Shown here one piece after another: positions 46,262-59,637 of a stretch of 64,000 nucleotides of DNA. The notes beneath the pieces are model-generated. The model saw only the letters and a list, made by a program, of their open reading frames with translations, was not told the origin of the DNA and did no database searches. The stretch comes from Climacium dendroides. Taxonomy: Eukaryota; Streptophyta; Bryopsida; Hypnales; Climaciaceae. Every line of letters starts with the position of its first letter. The stretch's first letter is position 1. Made by a program: the position numbers and the translations under genes. Location of the stretch: positions 27,418,582-27,482,581 of the forward strand of contig OX467092.1 in assembly GCA_950106755.1 (NCBI GenBank), read 5' to 3'.

Positions 46262-47765
46262 AAAAGGTTTTAAACAAACATCAATCCTTCCAATAAAATT
46301 AAAAAATTAGTGAATTTTCAAGGTAAATTTACTAACTTGACTACTTTGAGGTGGAAATTAAAAGAATCTTATTATGATTTTTGTAATAATTTCCTTTTGA
46401 ATGTTGTAGTAAGAATTGTGAAAAACTATCATATACATTGCAAGTTTTGTTGGAAAAGTAAAATTTTACCTTCAATGATGATCAATGGGAGCTGATTTAT
46501 CCATTAGCACATGTGATCAACTCATGTTTATGACCATTGTGGCTTTTAGTTTATGCTTCATTCAAATTTGTTATTTCCCAGCATGCATGTTCTTTGTAGG
46601 AAGGAGACCTATTCTAACAACTAATCTTTCTAGAGTCCCACATTTGTATGAAGGTCTGTTTTGTGTTGCCAAGGTCTTTTAAGCCAAAACAAGGCCTCAA
46701 AACTTTTAATCTTCAATAGGTGTCACTAGTATAAAGAGCAATTAAATCCTAGTAAATAATTTGTAAATTTATAATTTATAATTAGTTTTTTTAATTCATA
46801 AATTCATAGATTTTATAATTTTATAATTTCAAAAATTGGATGCCATTGATAGTGAGTAATGTGTTTTGAAGCCTTAATGTTGCAATTATATGAATTTTTC
46901 TATCCATTCAAAAACCACATGAATCACATGTTATTGTAGTCTTTGAAATTGAAGATAATCTTTCATATCTTTCCATATAGGCAAAAATATAATATATGAG
47001 GAAAAATATTTAATTTTTTAAAATTTTAAATTATTTTTTGTTGTCCTTTCTCCCCTATTTTGAGTTAATTTGGGCATAATTTTTGTTCATGGGCATTGAT
47101 TGAAAAAAAATTACATTTTTGTTAATTTAATCAATTTTTCTATCTTCAAAAAAGTTCTAAAAAATCATGACAAAAATTCAACCCGTAGGTACTTACTCAA
47201 AATTCCATTTGTCCCTAGAAAAAACAATGATCCTTTAGGAGTTAAACAAAAAAATTTAGTACTAAAGATTATATCATTTGAATTAACTTCAAGTTCAATA
47301 AAATTTAAACTAAGGCTCCATTGTTCTTTGCGCTACTAGTGATAGCCATTGAAGATTGAAAGTTTTGAGGCTCTTTTTCCAGCTTGGAGGACCTTAGTGC
47401 ATGCCTTAGTGGCAAAAATTTGACCCTCACATAAGAAAATAGATCTAGAAACCTCCAAATAGTAGTCCTTAGAGTAGCTACAATGGTTATAGATGCGAGT
47501 TGATCACATGTGCCAATCAAAAGAGCACCATCCTTTGGAAGTCATCATTGTTGAACGTTATATTTTGTTTTCCCAACAAAACTTTGCATTAAGTACAATT
47601 ATAGTTTTTTTATAATTCTAAACAAAAGCATTTAAAAGTTAATTATTGCAAAAATCATAATGAAATTCTTTCTATTTCCTTCTCAATGCATGCATCTTAG
47701 TAAATTATTTTGAAAATTTTACTAATCTTTCTATTTTATTGGATGGATAGATGTTTGTTTAAAAA
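46262..47765. mobile_element. Large inverted-repeat element, arms about 450-480 bp
   Basis: The left arm (about 46262-46735) matches the reverse complement of the right arm (about 47325-47765) at perhaps 70-75%. Shared landmarks: TTTTAAACAAACATC near the outer ends, GCACATGTGATCAACTC (46507 and complement near 47500) and CAAAACTTT(T/C)AATCTTCAAT near the inner ends. Both arms translate into similar short peptides (STCDQLMFMTIVA and GTCDQLASITIVA), so they may derive from duplicated protein-coding sequence. Family unknown. Confidence 0.6.
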
Positions 47766-50149
47766 CCTTTTTTTCATTCTCTTTTGATAAATCCTATGGC
47801 CCCTAAAGTCCCAAGTGTCTTTGTGGGGGACAATTATAGGTTTGATTTGGTTCTTGTGATTTAAATTTTTGGCATGATTTTTTAAATTTTCTTAAGGCAT
47901 GAAAATATATTAGATTTTGGAGACTATGATTTTTATTTAAATTTTTGTTTAGAAGCAAAAGTTATACCACATAAAGCTCAAAATAGAGGAGCCTTAGAAA
48001 CCAAAAAAAACAAAAAAATTTAAAATAATTTTAAGAAAATAATTTCTTGTAGATTATGTTTTGTCTATATATGTTAAGAATGATTCATTCATTTGGACTA
48101 GTTTTGTAAAAGTTATAGAGCATCTTGTTTTGTGGGCCATCATAGTATCTTTGTAGAAAAATAACATATCAAATCTATTTTTTAAGTAATTTTTTATAAT
48201 TAAAAAAAATAGAATTTTCATAAGGTTTAGTTGACAATATTTCCATTTGGATTAGTGTACTTCAAATTCATCTTTACCATGTTATTGATTTCATTTTTCC
48301 TTCAATCTTGTACATTCTCCTATTAACAAATTTGTGAAGAATAGAAATTAAAGTTCTTTTTTTAAAAAAATTCTTTTAAAATTCTCAATTCAATACTTCA
48401 ATATAAATTTTCTTAATTCAAAATCTGTAGTACAAAAATATTAAGTTAAGAAGGTTTAAAGGCTTCTAATAAAATTTGTTTTTTCACTTTAAATGCAAAT
48501 ATCCTTGCAATATGCTTCGTCAATTTTTAAAAAGAATATCTTCCATGCATTTTCATACAAGCCTACTACACAATCCTACGCTTGGACATGTAAAGAAATT
48601 AAATGTTTAGAAAATTTCTTTTTGCATTGAAAATGACAGTTTTGAGTGTTTTTATGACCAAAAAATGGCCTTGGAAATGTAGGGGTTGAAGAATCATGAT
48701 GTTGGGATATTTCTTTGTAAATCTAATTACATGTTCAATTTTTATAACATTGCATAGTAATTTAAACTATAACTCTTTCAATTGTAAATTAACCCCTAAA
48801 GTTCCTTCACTACGTTCTCACCAAAAATGCTCCAAAACTGCCATTTCTAGTACAAGTACCAAATTTTTGAAAAATATCATTTTTGTACACATGTAACTAT
48901 AAGATCTTGTAGTACTTTAGTTTGAAAATATGTGGAAAAAATTTCAGAAATTTCCACCATAGAAATTGCAAGATTTTAGCAAAAAACTGTAGCACTTTAT
49001 AAAGTCTAATCATTATGAAAAAATGTCCAAAATGATTGTACTTCTTTGGATTCTTTCTTCAAGGCAAGTTGGCTACATGTTAAAAAAATTTCAAATCATT
49101 TGGAATTGTACAACATATAGGAAAAAAGTAGTAAGTAGAAAGAAGTAAAGAATGATTAATAATACTAAATTGATAAGGATTTATTTATGAATTTGAAAAA
49201 TTCCAATCCGAGTGGTTGTAATGTTGTAATAAACAATGTACACCTAATTTTTTTACTTTTTTCCAAAATATTGAAAATTGATTTTAATAAAGGACTTCAA
49301 AGTTTATTTTAAAGTAGAGAATTCATAACTACTTGCAAACTAGAACTTCTCTTAACTTTCATCTCATTAATCAAAATGGAATGATTTAAAGCTTTCCATA
49401 TATGTATAAATCTAATGAACCAATTTCAAATTATTTTTTGAAGAAAGTGATTTTTTTTATCTGCCTAGATTGCCTAAGTTGAGAAACAAACTACATACCA
49501 CCCCATAACTTTTTAACTATGTAGTCAAAAGTTATGAAAATTGTTGGGTCTTTTGCTGCAAAGGTTTATGAAAAATTCTGCACAGAAGGTCTTTCGTTCA
49601 GTGCAACACAACCAAATAACGGGTCCCTATTATAAGTTTGAAGAAGGTCTCCAAATAGGAGTTACCGTGAATCAGTCTAAATTCAAATTCCACTTTCATG
49701 TACGTATTGTGTATACTTTTGCTCTGAAATATACCTTTTGGATATATAATAAACATAATTGAGATCAAAGTGGGAATAGGCTGGTTTACCTTAACTTGTC
49801 CTCTTCATATCCATTTTTCTGCCCAAAAGAGATGTTAGAATAATATATTTACCAAGGATGATCAAATTTAGAATTTGGAATTTGCATTTGGAATACAAAA
49901 TTTCATAATTATCTTTCAATAATGTTTTTTGTTTATGTTTTTTTTAATTTTCAAAGGAAATTCTTCCAAGTCTAGTTTTGAAATAGATCTATGAACATTT
50001 TTCAAAATTTGAGTGTATCCTAATTATAAATTATGTAATTGTTTTTTGGACAAATATATTTTAAAAAATCATTGCAAGAAATCCCTAGCTAAAATACCAT
50101 TAGAAGGACAAGTGTGCGAAAATGCAGAAGAATTAAGAATAAAACAAGG
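47766..50149. other. AT-rich intergenic
   Basis: No gene or repeat recognised. Composition changes abruptly near 50150, where the gypsy element begins. Confidence 0.5.
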
Positions 50150-50186
50150 CTTAACAAATAAAAGGTTGTGACTATAATCTTATGAG

Positions 50187-51041
50187 ATGAGAGGAGAGAA
50201 AAAAGGCAAGAAGCATTCCGAGAAGGATAGGAGAAGGAGGAGGTACTCAGATAGCTCCAGTTCAAACAGTGGCAGTGCTACTCCTACTTCTTCGTCGGAC
50301 AGTTCAGATTCAGATTCAGAAGCCCCAACCGGATCAACATCCAGATCCAAGAACTGTCTCCAGACAAAGCACTCCAAGGCAGAGAAGGGCAAAGGAGTTG
50401 TCAAAGTTAAGTTGGAGAAAGATGAGACCAAGGAGTTCATGAAGAAGGTCCAAGAATCATTGGACGCCATCAAGGTCAACCTGGCAGAAAACCAGAACCC
50501 AAGGAGAACAGTTCCGGCTAATCGGGCGAATGTATGGTGTCCTAGATGCCAGGTGGTGGGGCATTTTCCCAATGAGTATAATAGAACTTTCGGCAGAAGG
50601 ATAAACTATGTCAGTCCAGAAGGAGAGGTGTTTTATACTCTTCCGGATGAGGAAGACGAAGGAGACGTGAATCCGGTTTTCTAGATCCAGCCTATGTTTG
50701 GGAAAGGGAGGTCACTACAGATGCTGATGCGCAACAACCTGATGAATAGAAACGACCCTAGGCCTATAACTCCAGGTATGGCATCCCAGTTTAAACCTTA
50801 CGGTTTTTGTTTCATTTGTGGAGGAGCCGATCACTATGCCAATGGCTGTCCTTATAGAGTAAATCAAGGAGCACCTATGGTCCTTCCTTGTCAAAATTGC
50901 CAAGAATACGGACATATGGCAAGACAATGTCCCAAGGCCCCACAACTGAAAATTACTTACAAACAAGTAGAGATACCCCCTAGAGAGCAGACTGGACTCA
51001 ATTACGGATCCAAAACCGGAATTGAGAACCCGGAAAATTGA
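50187..51041 (+). pseudogene. Gypsy gag, zinc-knuckle part
   Basis: Frame 3, with TAG at 50682-50684 and an end at 51039-51041. The N-terminal part is basic and Ser-rich (SSSSNSGSATPTSSSDSSDS). Three CX2CX4HX4C-type knuckles follow: CPRCQVVGHFPNEY (50540; the last Cys is Tyr), CFICGGADHYANGC (50812) and CQNCQEYGHMARQC (50890). These bind RNA in the assembling particle. The capsid domain expected upstream is absent, in line with 5' truncation. The short Ser-rich start could also be internal. Confidence 0.8.
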
Positions 51042-51538
51042 CAGGGTGGGGTAGAGCTACTTAGTAGACCAGAAAAGACTATCCTCAGAGTAGATACCCG
51101 TAGCTCCACCAAGAAAAGGAGAGCAGAAAGGAGTAGGAAAAATGATAGCAGTAGGAAGAATAGAAAAAGTAGAATAAGGGTTCGGATTCTAGTAGTTCTG
51201 ACTACTCAGTTGAATCTAGGATACCCAAACCCGTAGCGACCGCGGTAAATGGGGTAGAGTCCAGAGGGATCCCAGAGGATATCAGTCGTGAGATTAGAGC
51301 TTCCGAGTCTAGTAGTCGGGGTAAGGATGTTCCAATTTCCGAACAATCTATCCCACCACCGTGGGTAAGGTTTGAGGATAATCCGGTTATTGTAGATCCA
51401 GTCAAACAAGGAAACGAATATGACATTCTACAGGATATCAAAGATCAAAAAGCCAATGTTACTATCGGGCAACTTCTTGAAGACAATGCCCAATATCAGA
51501 AGCTGATCCGAGACGCCTAGACCAAGAGGAGAAAATGA

Positions 51539-53006
51539 AGATTCAAACTTCCGGTTGTAGCAGTTAACTTTGCTAAAGTTGAAGATTATGGACCACTGTA
51601 AGTCATAGTGGAGATTGAAGGATGTACCATCCCAAAGGTGTTAGTTGATGGAGGTTCGGGAGTAAAATTGATGTTAGAAGAAACAACTTTCGACTTAGGA
51701 TTCACTAAGTTTGAAACTACAAGCCAAGTGTTACGCATGGTGGATCAGTCGAGGGTGATCCCGGTTGGACGATTTTCTCAAGTCCCAACTTGGATTGGTG
51801 AGATAATGTACTCTCTGAACTTCGTCATCATACGGGTGGATAAGGGAAGGCCATTTCCCATATTGCTTGGTAGACCGTGGCTCTATACTGCCCGAGTACT
51901 TGTGGATTGGGAAAAGAAGGAGTTTGTTATAGGGAAGCCGGGTGTCAGGATACCTTGGAAGTTGGAGGAACACATGGGAGAAACGAGCCAGTCAGAAGGA
52001 TACATGACGGACAGGTCTGACCCAGAAGACTCGTCTTCCACCCCAGCTTATTTTGTGAATGAGTTCGATGGGATGACCGAAGTTGATTTCAGTTTCCCTC
52101 AGCCCACAGTGGAATTGGGAGAACCGAAAAACAGAGGTCCTATGGATTCGATACCTTGTCAAGGGGAGGATAGATCGATGGGCGAAGCAAGTGTACCTTT
52201 GACGTCCGAATGGATTAATCAGCAGATTACCAACGGAAGTTTGCCACCAGTGGGACTAAGTGCAGAGAAGACAGATGTTCCCTAGAGCGATTTTCCGGTC
52301 CATCCGGAAGAACAGGAATCGGGTCAAATAAAAAATATAGTCAATCCGTCTAACTATGAGAAGATAGAGGTGGAGCCTGGAAAATCATTTTTCCTGGAAA
52401 AATCTCTTAATAGGAATGAGAAGAGAAGTTACACCAGATTGTTGAAGAAATACATAGACGTATTTGCATGGACCCCCGTAGATCTTAGTGGGATACCACT
52501 AGATCTTGGGGAATACCGGATCGACCTAGTGGAAGGAGCAGTTCCGGTGAGACAGAGGCAATACTGACTTAACCCGAAGTACTCATTGATGGTGAAGGAG
52601 GAAATCGATAGGCTACTAGAAGTAGGATTCATCTATCCAGTTAGCAATTCAGAATGGGTGTCGCCTATTGTAGTTGTCCCTAAGAAAGTGGAAGCAGATG
52701 GGAAGGTGAAGATCCGGGTCTGTTAAGATTTCCGGAAGCTGAATGCAGCAACTAAGAAGAATTATTTTCCGCTGCCATTCATGGATATAATCCTGGATCA
52801 TGTATTCGGACAGGAATGTTATAGTTTCCTGAATGGATTTTCCAAATACAACCAAGTATCGATCCGACTGGCCGACCAATTGAAGACAATGTTCACCACA
52901 AAATGGGGGACGTTTGCTTTTAACCGGATGCCTTTCGGGTTGTGCAATGCCCTCGAAACCTTTCAAAGGTTAATGATGGATATTTTACGGGATTTTCTTA
53001 GGCACT
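51539..53006 (+). pseudogene. Gypsy protease and N-terminal half of reverse transcriptase
   Basis: Frame 2. The aspartic protease has VLVDGGSGVKLM (51641) and the flap-side ILLGRPWL (51860). RT begins near 52590 with SEWVSPIVVVPKK, then DFRKLN (52727), FPLPFMDIIL (52768), LNGFSKYNQVSI (52831) and FNRMPFGLCNALETF (52918). Stops: TAA 51599, TAG 52283, TGA 52565 (CGA by one change), TAA 52724. The frame breaks off at 53006, just before the catalytic aspartate box, where the left LTR begins. The missing half lies at 59045 on the other strand. Confidence 0.85.
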
Positions 53007-56000
53007 TGTCGTAGCACAGGAAAGTCAGGTTGTTTCCCTAGGACCGGAAATGATCCTAAAGTGACCCGTTTATCGTTTCCATAGAGATTTAGTTGGAGGA
53101 ATCCTTGTTTGTCCGGAAGAGAGGGATTTGCCTTGCCACAACAAACCCAAGAACATCTACTCTAATCCAGTTAAGTCCCAATTCTAACTATTCTATTCTA
53201 TTACCATATTCACCCTTTAACTTCTCCTATTCACACATTATCTACAATCTATTTACAATCAAACCAGAACTGAAAAGGGGGTAGCTAGTCAGACTTTCCC
53301 GTTCTTGGTAATCAGAATCGAGTTTAACCTCTGAATCAAGAGGGATCCGCGTATTGGGCTTGAGGCAGGAAGTTTAAAACCTACCCTCTAAGTTTTAGAG
53401 TGATAAGAGATCCACTGTAAAAAGAAGAAGAAAAACACAACACAACAAAGCCTAATTCCGGCCGAACTCTCCTTCACAGCTGAACCGGATAGCTATCGGG
53501 ATCAATAAGTCACACAAGGTATAATTGGCTAGAATTCTAACTTGGACTACAACGACGGCCTATTAGTTAATCTGGATTCCTGGCAAAAACCGGGATGGCT
53601 GAGTTAGGGAGTTGTTACCTCCCCTTCGGCATTCTAGTTAAGTCTGAACCTATCAACCGGGAAAACGGGAGCTGCTCTGGAACAATCAACAGTTACACTC
53701 CGCACACATCCGGGACTATCAAAACTCAACTAGAAACACGAACTAGTCACACTTGGGTCCGGAAAACACCCTCGCTCGCAATCTCTCTTCAAAAATCCGA
53801 ACAATCTTAATATCCGGGCACACTCCCTCCTTACCTATTCCTACAATCTCTACATAACATACATCAATGGTTATCCACCACCAAAGCATACGCCGCCACC
53901 TCAAATTATGAACCAGAAAGCTGATTTGGATTGCACAATGCTAGGAAATCAAAGTATGGAAATGCACACCGGATTAACAATAACCGGCTAACTAAATACT
54001 AAACAACCTATAGGATTCCTCAATCCATGGGAGTCAAAATCTACCTTTCCTGAATCAACACGTGCCCTCCTCCTCATCTATAAAAATGACATTGACTTAC
54101 TATAATCCTGGAACTAGTCGTTAAAATTTCCGTTCCGATAAATCCGGATCTAGGAAGTCAATTCTACCTTTCCGGCTAAAAGTGATTTACAAAATACTTT
54201 CTACCAAAAACTTGGGTTTTTAGCCGAGATTCTAACCTACCTACTTGTCCTACTCTAACTTTTCTGCCGCTTCCCCGGTGTTGCATTTGGTTTCGGGGTG
54301 CCCTTCCGCGCTGGTTGTTTCCGGACGGAACCGGAAACTGTCTTCCGTTTTTTGGCCTTGGAGGATTGAGCCTTGGTCTTGGCTCTCTTCTTCTTCGGTG
54401 CGGCCAGTTCCTGATCCGGATCAGAGTATGGTTCGGACTCCTTTCCGGATTCAGGACTGAAATCCTCTTCTTCCTCCTCTTCTTCTGAACCCTCATCTTC
54501 TTCTTCTTCTTCCTCTGACTTTGCCCGAGTTGGTTTCCTTGCTGATGGAGGCCTTGGAGTCTTCATCTTCACCTGGCTAGGAGTGGGAGAGGCCTTCAAA
54601 ATCTTGCTCTGCGGCGTCCCTAAATCTACCTCTTCCACTTTTGCCTTTCCCCGCAATACTGATCCGGGTGTTGGTGTGCGCGCAGTTTCGGTTTCCGGAC
54701 TAACAGTCTCTTTAGCAGGAGTGACTATCACCACATCTTCGGATGAATGTCCGGATTTCTCTCGTATCATTGGGGATGTTTGCTTGGTTTCTGACCGCGG
54801 TGGCTTGGATGGAGTCACCTCTGTTGTAACAACCATTTCCGATTTTGATTCCGGTTGGGGAGGTGGACTGACCTCCCCCATGACCTCTTTCAATTGAACA
54901 AGTAGCTGTTCCATCTTGGAGTTGAAGGATACTAGGACATGAATGACTTTGTCCCCTAGCTTTCCTACCCCTTCCAAAACCTTCTCATCAAATAACCTAG
55001 CCTTGTTCAATGTTTCTATCGGAAAGGTGATGAACTCCCTAATCCGGTCAATTGTCTCTACAATTTGAACTGAATATTTCCGGTTACGCTCACTTTCTTG
55101 TTTTTGTCTACTCAGTTCTTCTTTCAGGGACAACAATTCATCCGCCAAATCCTGATACTTCGCCTTTCCGGATCTTCCCTCAACATCCTCTATCAAGTTC
55201 CGGATTTGCTCTACACACTTTGTACTAGGAATATCCCCCAACAACTTACATACCTTTTTCAAGGTACTTCTCTCTTTCTCATGTTCTTCCCGGACTTTCT
55301 TGAGCTCCCTTATAATCGACCCTAAGGGATCACTGTTCTAGATTGGAACCTTCTCTTTGTCTATCTGGACCTCTTTCCCTTTCTTCTTTTCCGGTTCCGG
55401 TTTTCTTGACAAAACGGAAGCCTCTCTCTTAACCTCTATCTCTTCCATCTCATCATTGGAGTCAGGTTTCATTCCGTGGGTCAGTTTGACCTCCTGGACT
55501 ATGTATTCCTGTCTCTCTTGCGCCCTCATACAATCTTGGGCATGATACAAATGAAAAAAAATGGGGAAAGGCTAGACGGTTTAGTCTTTCCCACTTCCTT
55601 GCATAGTTTGGCGACATAATCTCTGAAGACTAGCCCTCAATCTACCTTCCTGTCTCCGGACAGTGCACGAAAGATCGTATTTCTCAAAGTGATGGTCATC
55701 CGGTTTCCTCTATCCGGACTGAGAATCGGAACTAGAAACTCTAGCACCCTCTTCTCTTGTTCATCCTTGCAGTCACTCACTGTGTATCCATCTTTTGTAT
55801 GAGGGGCGTTCCAGAACTTACCCACCGTGGACTTGTCTGTTCGGGACGCCAACCCTTCTCTATTTCGGGAAAAACCGTAAACCTCTCGTTATACTCGGAA
55901 GGTCCTCTTGTCCGGAAGCGCCCTCAAGGTCTTCCTCCATTCGTTCAACTGCGGATGCAATATCTCCTGTACCATCACTTCGTTTTTGAAACTCTAGGGC

Positions 56001-56738
56001 CTTTCTATTAGCCCTGCACAGCCCATTTGACTAAGATCCTCTACCAGGTCTGCTCTCTCTTCCGCATCTTCCGGAATAACCGGAACGATGTTTCTAAGTG
56101 ATATCATCTTGGTGGGGGTCTCTTCCTCAACCTCACTCCCAGACATGGTTGTAGTGCTCTCCCTTTTTCTTCTCAGACTACCCCTCACAACAGTCGCTTG
56201 TACTGCAGCATTGGCTTACTTGGAAACTCAAATTGTCAAGAAAAACTGGAAACTCTCCAATCAACTATGAACCCTAATAGAAACAATTCCCAAGTTATAA
56301 CTTGCCGAAGAAACTGGAAAAAGGTCTGACATTGAATTATTCCTACTTCCTGTTTCCAACCGTTGGTTTTGACGTTCCTAGTCACTGGACCGTTAAGATG
56401 ATTGTTGAAGGTTCGCCATGAAATCCTCCGGACCACTACTTTGCTCATCATTATCCGGGGATGACTGTTAACTTCCGGTTTCCGGTTTCTACTGAGCCAT
56501 GTCTTTTGGAATACCGACTGAAATCAATCCCGTTCCCGGTTATTGATTTTTCGGTTCCGGTTTTTAGGAGCAACCATTAATTCTATTATGGAGTTAAGGT
56601 TTTGCGATTTTCCGGTTTCGGTTCTTGTCTCTCCCTGCTCTATTTTTATAGCAAAAATACAAAAAATTTATCTAGATGAATCCATTATATCCTCAATTCC
56701 TCCTAAAAACTTCTAAGGCCCTATTTATGACTCCCACA
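53007..56738 (-). mobile_element. Left inverted arm: ORF-bearing LTR (minus strand)
   Basis: On the minus strand it starts at 56738 (TGTGGGAGTC) and ends at 53007 (GCTACGACA). It is the mirror image of 59046-62774: any left position x corresponds to 115784-x on the right, without indels except at the outer end. The flanking base groups are GCACT (53002-53006) and TCACC (56739-56743). Confidence 0.85.
54255..56146 (-). pseudogene. LTR-encoded protein, left-arm copy
   Basis: Mirror copy of the gene at 59638-61529, with identical translation in all parts compared, including the same stops and the same homopolymer frameshift. See the right-arm entry for domains. The shared lesions show that they predate the duplication or were copied by gene conversion. 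Confidence 0.75.
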
Positions 56739-56753
56739 TCACCCCATTTTTTC
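56739..56753 (-). promoter_or_regulatory. Polypurine tract of the gypsy element
   Basis: On the minus strand GAAAAAATGGGGTGA, directly followed by the TGTGGGAGTC start of the left LTR and about 170 bp after the integrase stop. This is the expected position of the plus-strand primer. Confidence 0.65.
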
Positions 56754-56926
56754 ACTTGTGAGTGTCCTCGCGAAACACTAATCTAATTTTTGGACCTTAA
56801 TGTTTTTGGGACAACTTCAAGGACTGCTCTCTTGTAGATCAGAATCCAAGAATGAATCCAATGTATACTTCTTCACCCTAGACCCATTACTCTAGTTTTT
56901 AGACTATCTCCATGAAGATCCTCAAG

Positions 56927-59045
56927 CTAGAGTGATCCATTCGCGAATATGCGTCGGACCCGATAGAGTCCCATCCACTTGGTATGCAGCTTACCCGGAA
57001 ACTCTTCACGTTTGTTGTCATAGAGTAACACCAAACCATTTTCCTTTATTCCATAGTCCTTGGGCAGTTTTGCATCAAAATTTTCCTTCCTTTTGGTCTG
57101 GACTCGGATGGTCCTTTCCAGTGCAACCACTCGGACTTCCTCCAACTCCTCAATAGCCATTAACCGGAAACTTGAATCCTGACTTTGGTCCCCTTGCCTC
57201 GCAGCCATGACTCTATGCGTCTCAACTTCCATCTCAATTTTGTGCAACGCAGTCTGTCCGAATACAAGAAAGAAAGGACTCTTGCCTGTTGTGATCTTTT
57301 CCGAGGTATTGTAGGTGTGGACAGCTAATGCTAACTTCTGGTCCCAGTCAGTCTTGTGAGCTGAAACCATCTTGTTTAGGATTCTCTCGATAATCCTGTT
57401 GGCCCTCTCCGTCAATCCATTCGCCTTTGGATTGTAAGGAGTTGTCTTCCTATGCTTGATCAAGTAAATCTTCGTGATTAACTGAATCATATCATTCAAG
57501 AAATGAGTTCCCTGATCACTTACCAACTCCAGCGGATGTCCGAATCGCATCATGATTTCTTCGAATAGAAAACATACTGCAGTTTTGGCATCGTTCCTCC
57601 TAATAGCTTTCGCTTCTACCCATTTGGTAGCATAGTCCGTAGCCAAAATGATGTACCTCTTCCTCCGGGTACTGACCGGATTGATAGGTCCAATGAAATC
57701 AATCCCCCATTTTTCAAATGGTGCAAGGGGAATGATTGGGGTCAGTGGCCAATGGTTGCGGAACGAAGGTGCTCCTGCCCTCTGACACTGGTCACATGTC
57801 CCTACAAATGTCTTTACATCCCGGATCATGGATGGCCACTAGTATCCGGACATCGGGATCCGGTTGACAGTTGTTATGGCAGCAAAATGTCCTCTTGAGG
57901 ATCCAGCGTGAAGTGCAATCATAACTTGCTTCTTTTCTCTTTTCTCCAAGCACCTCCTCAGTTTTTCGTCTACTCCCATTTTGAAAAGAATCCCATGAAT
58001 CAGGGTATACGGTGCCACCTTTTGCCAAAACACTATCTTCTCTTCAAGTGAATACCCACTAGGAAATCTTTGGCTTACTAGATAGTCAATGATTTCCTGG
58101 AATTCTGATATTTCAATCCCTCCGATATAGAAGACAGCTGCTTCTTTTTCCATATTCCGAGTTTCCGGTTCCGGAACCTGTAGGTCAAAGAACTCATACG
58201 GAAATTCGGCAAATATATCTTCACCTGCTTCCGGTCCTCTCTGCCTGGAAAGGTAGTCCGCGTTTGAGTTTGCTTTCCCCGATTTAACTATAACCTCGTT
58301 GTTAAACTCCTGCAGTAGAAGGATCCATTGTGCTATCTTTCTGGCCAAATCCAGTTTATTTACTAGGTACTTCAGGGAATCATGATCTGTGTGGAAAATG
58401 ACTTTATACCCTAGCAAATAGTATCTGAACTTCTTACATGCATAAACTACAATAAGGGCTTCTCTCTCAGTCGTAGTATACTTTCTTTTAGCTGCGCTCA
58501 TTTGCCTACTTGCATAGTAAATTAGACATTCCGATTTGTCCTTGGCTTGCCATAAGATGGCCCCAAGGCACCTTCCAGATGCGTCCAGGGTTACATGGAA
58601 ATCCTGTTTCTAATTCGGTGGAGACAGAATGGGTGACTGGACTAGTTTCTTTTTCAACTCCTCAAAAGATAATTGTCACTCTTTTGTCCAGATGAACTCC
58701 ACTTCCTTCTTTAGAAGCTCAGTCAATGGATTTGCTAATTTGGCATATCCGTCAATGAATCTTCTATAGTACCCCACACATCCTAAGAAACCTCGGATTT
58801 CCCTCACATAAAAGGGCGGGACAAATGTCAAGATTGCCTTGACCTTGTCAGTATCAACTTCTAGTCCCCTCTTACTCACAATGTGGCCAAGTAAAATTCC
58901 GGAATGCATTCCCAAAAAACACTTAATTGGATGTAGTTTTAGTCCGGTTTCTCTGCATCTCACGAATGTCTTCTCCAGGTACTCCAGGTGTTCCTCATTT
59001 GTACTGAAGACTGCAAAGTCATCAATAAATATTTTCAGGATGTGC
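56927..59045 (-). pseudogene. Gypsy RT C-terminal half, RNase H and integrase
   Basis: One minus-strand frame. RT resumes with LKIFIDDFAVFSTNEEHLEY (active-site DD, near 59025), then GYYRRFIDGYAKLANPLTELL. RNase H has HVTLDAS (58595), TEREAL and HTDHDSLKYL. The integrase zinc finger is HAGSSRGHF (57925) with CDQC (57795). The core is GIDFIGPI (57705), LVSDQGTHFLN (57525) and YNPKANGLTERANRI with the catalytic Glu (57440). The C-terminus is GLYRVRRIFANGSL. Stops: TGA 58678-58676, TAG 58612-58610 (where Trp is usual), TAG 57841-57839 (Trp expected). Confidence 0.88.
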
Positions 59046-59133
59046 TGTGGAAGTCCTAAACAGGGCCTTAGAAGTTTTTAGGAGGAATTGAGGATATAAT
59101 GGATTCATCTAGATAAATTTTTTGTATTTTTGC

Positions 59134-59140
59134 TATAAAA
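59134..59140 (+). promoter_or_regulatory. Candidate TATA box of the right LTR
   Basis: TATAAAA about 500 bp upstream of the LTR gene. The mirror copy in the left arm is identical. Confidence 0.45.
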
Positions 59141-59637
59141 ATAGAGCAAGGAGAGAGAAGAACCGGAACCGGAAAATCGCAAAACCTTAACTCCATAATA
59201 GAATTAATGGTTGCTCCTAAAAACCGGAACCGAAAAATCAATAACCGGGAACGGGATTGATTTCAGTCGGTATTCCAAAAGACATGGCTCAGTAGAAACC
59301 GGAAACCGGAAGTTAACAGTCATCCCCGGATAATGATGAGCAAAGTAGTGGTCCGGAGGATTTCATGGCGAACCTTCAACAATCATCTTAACGGTCCAGT
59401 GACTAGGAACGTCAAAACCAACGGTTGGAAACAGGAAGTAGGAATAATTCAATGTCAGACCTTTTTCCAGTTTCTTCGGCAAGTTATAACTTGGGAATTG
59501 TTTCTATTAGGGTTCATAGTTGATTGGAGAGTTTCCAGTTTTTCTTGACAATTTGAGTTTCCAAGTAAGCCAATGCTGCAGTACAAGCGACTGTTGTGAG
59601 GGGTAGTCTGAGAAGAAAAAGGGAGAGCACTACAACC

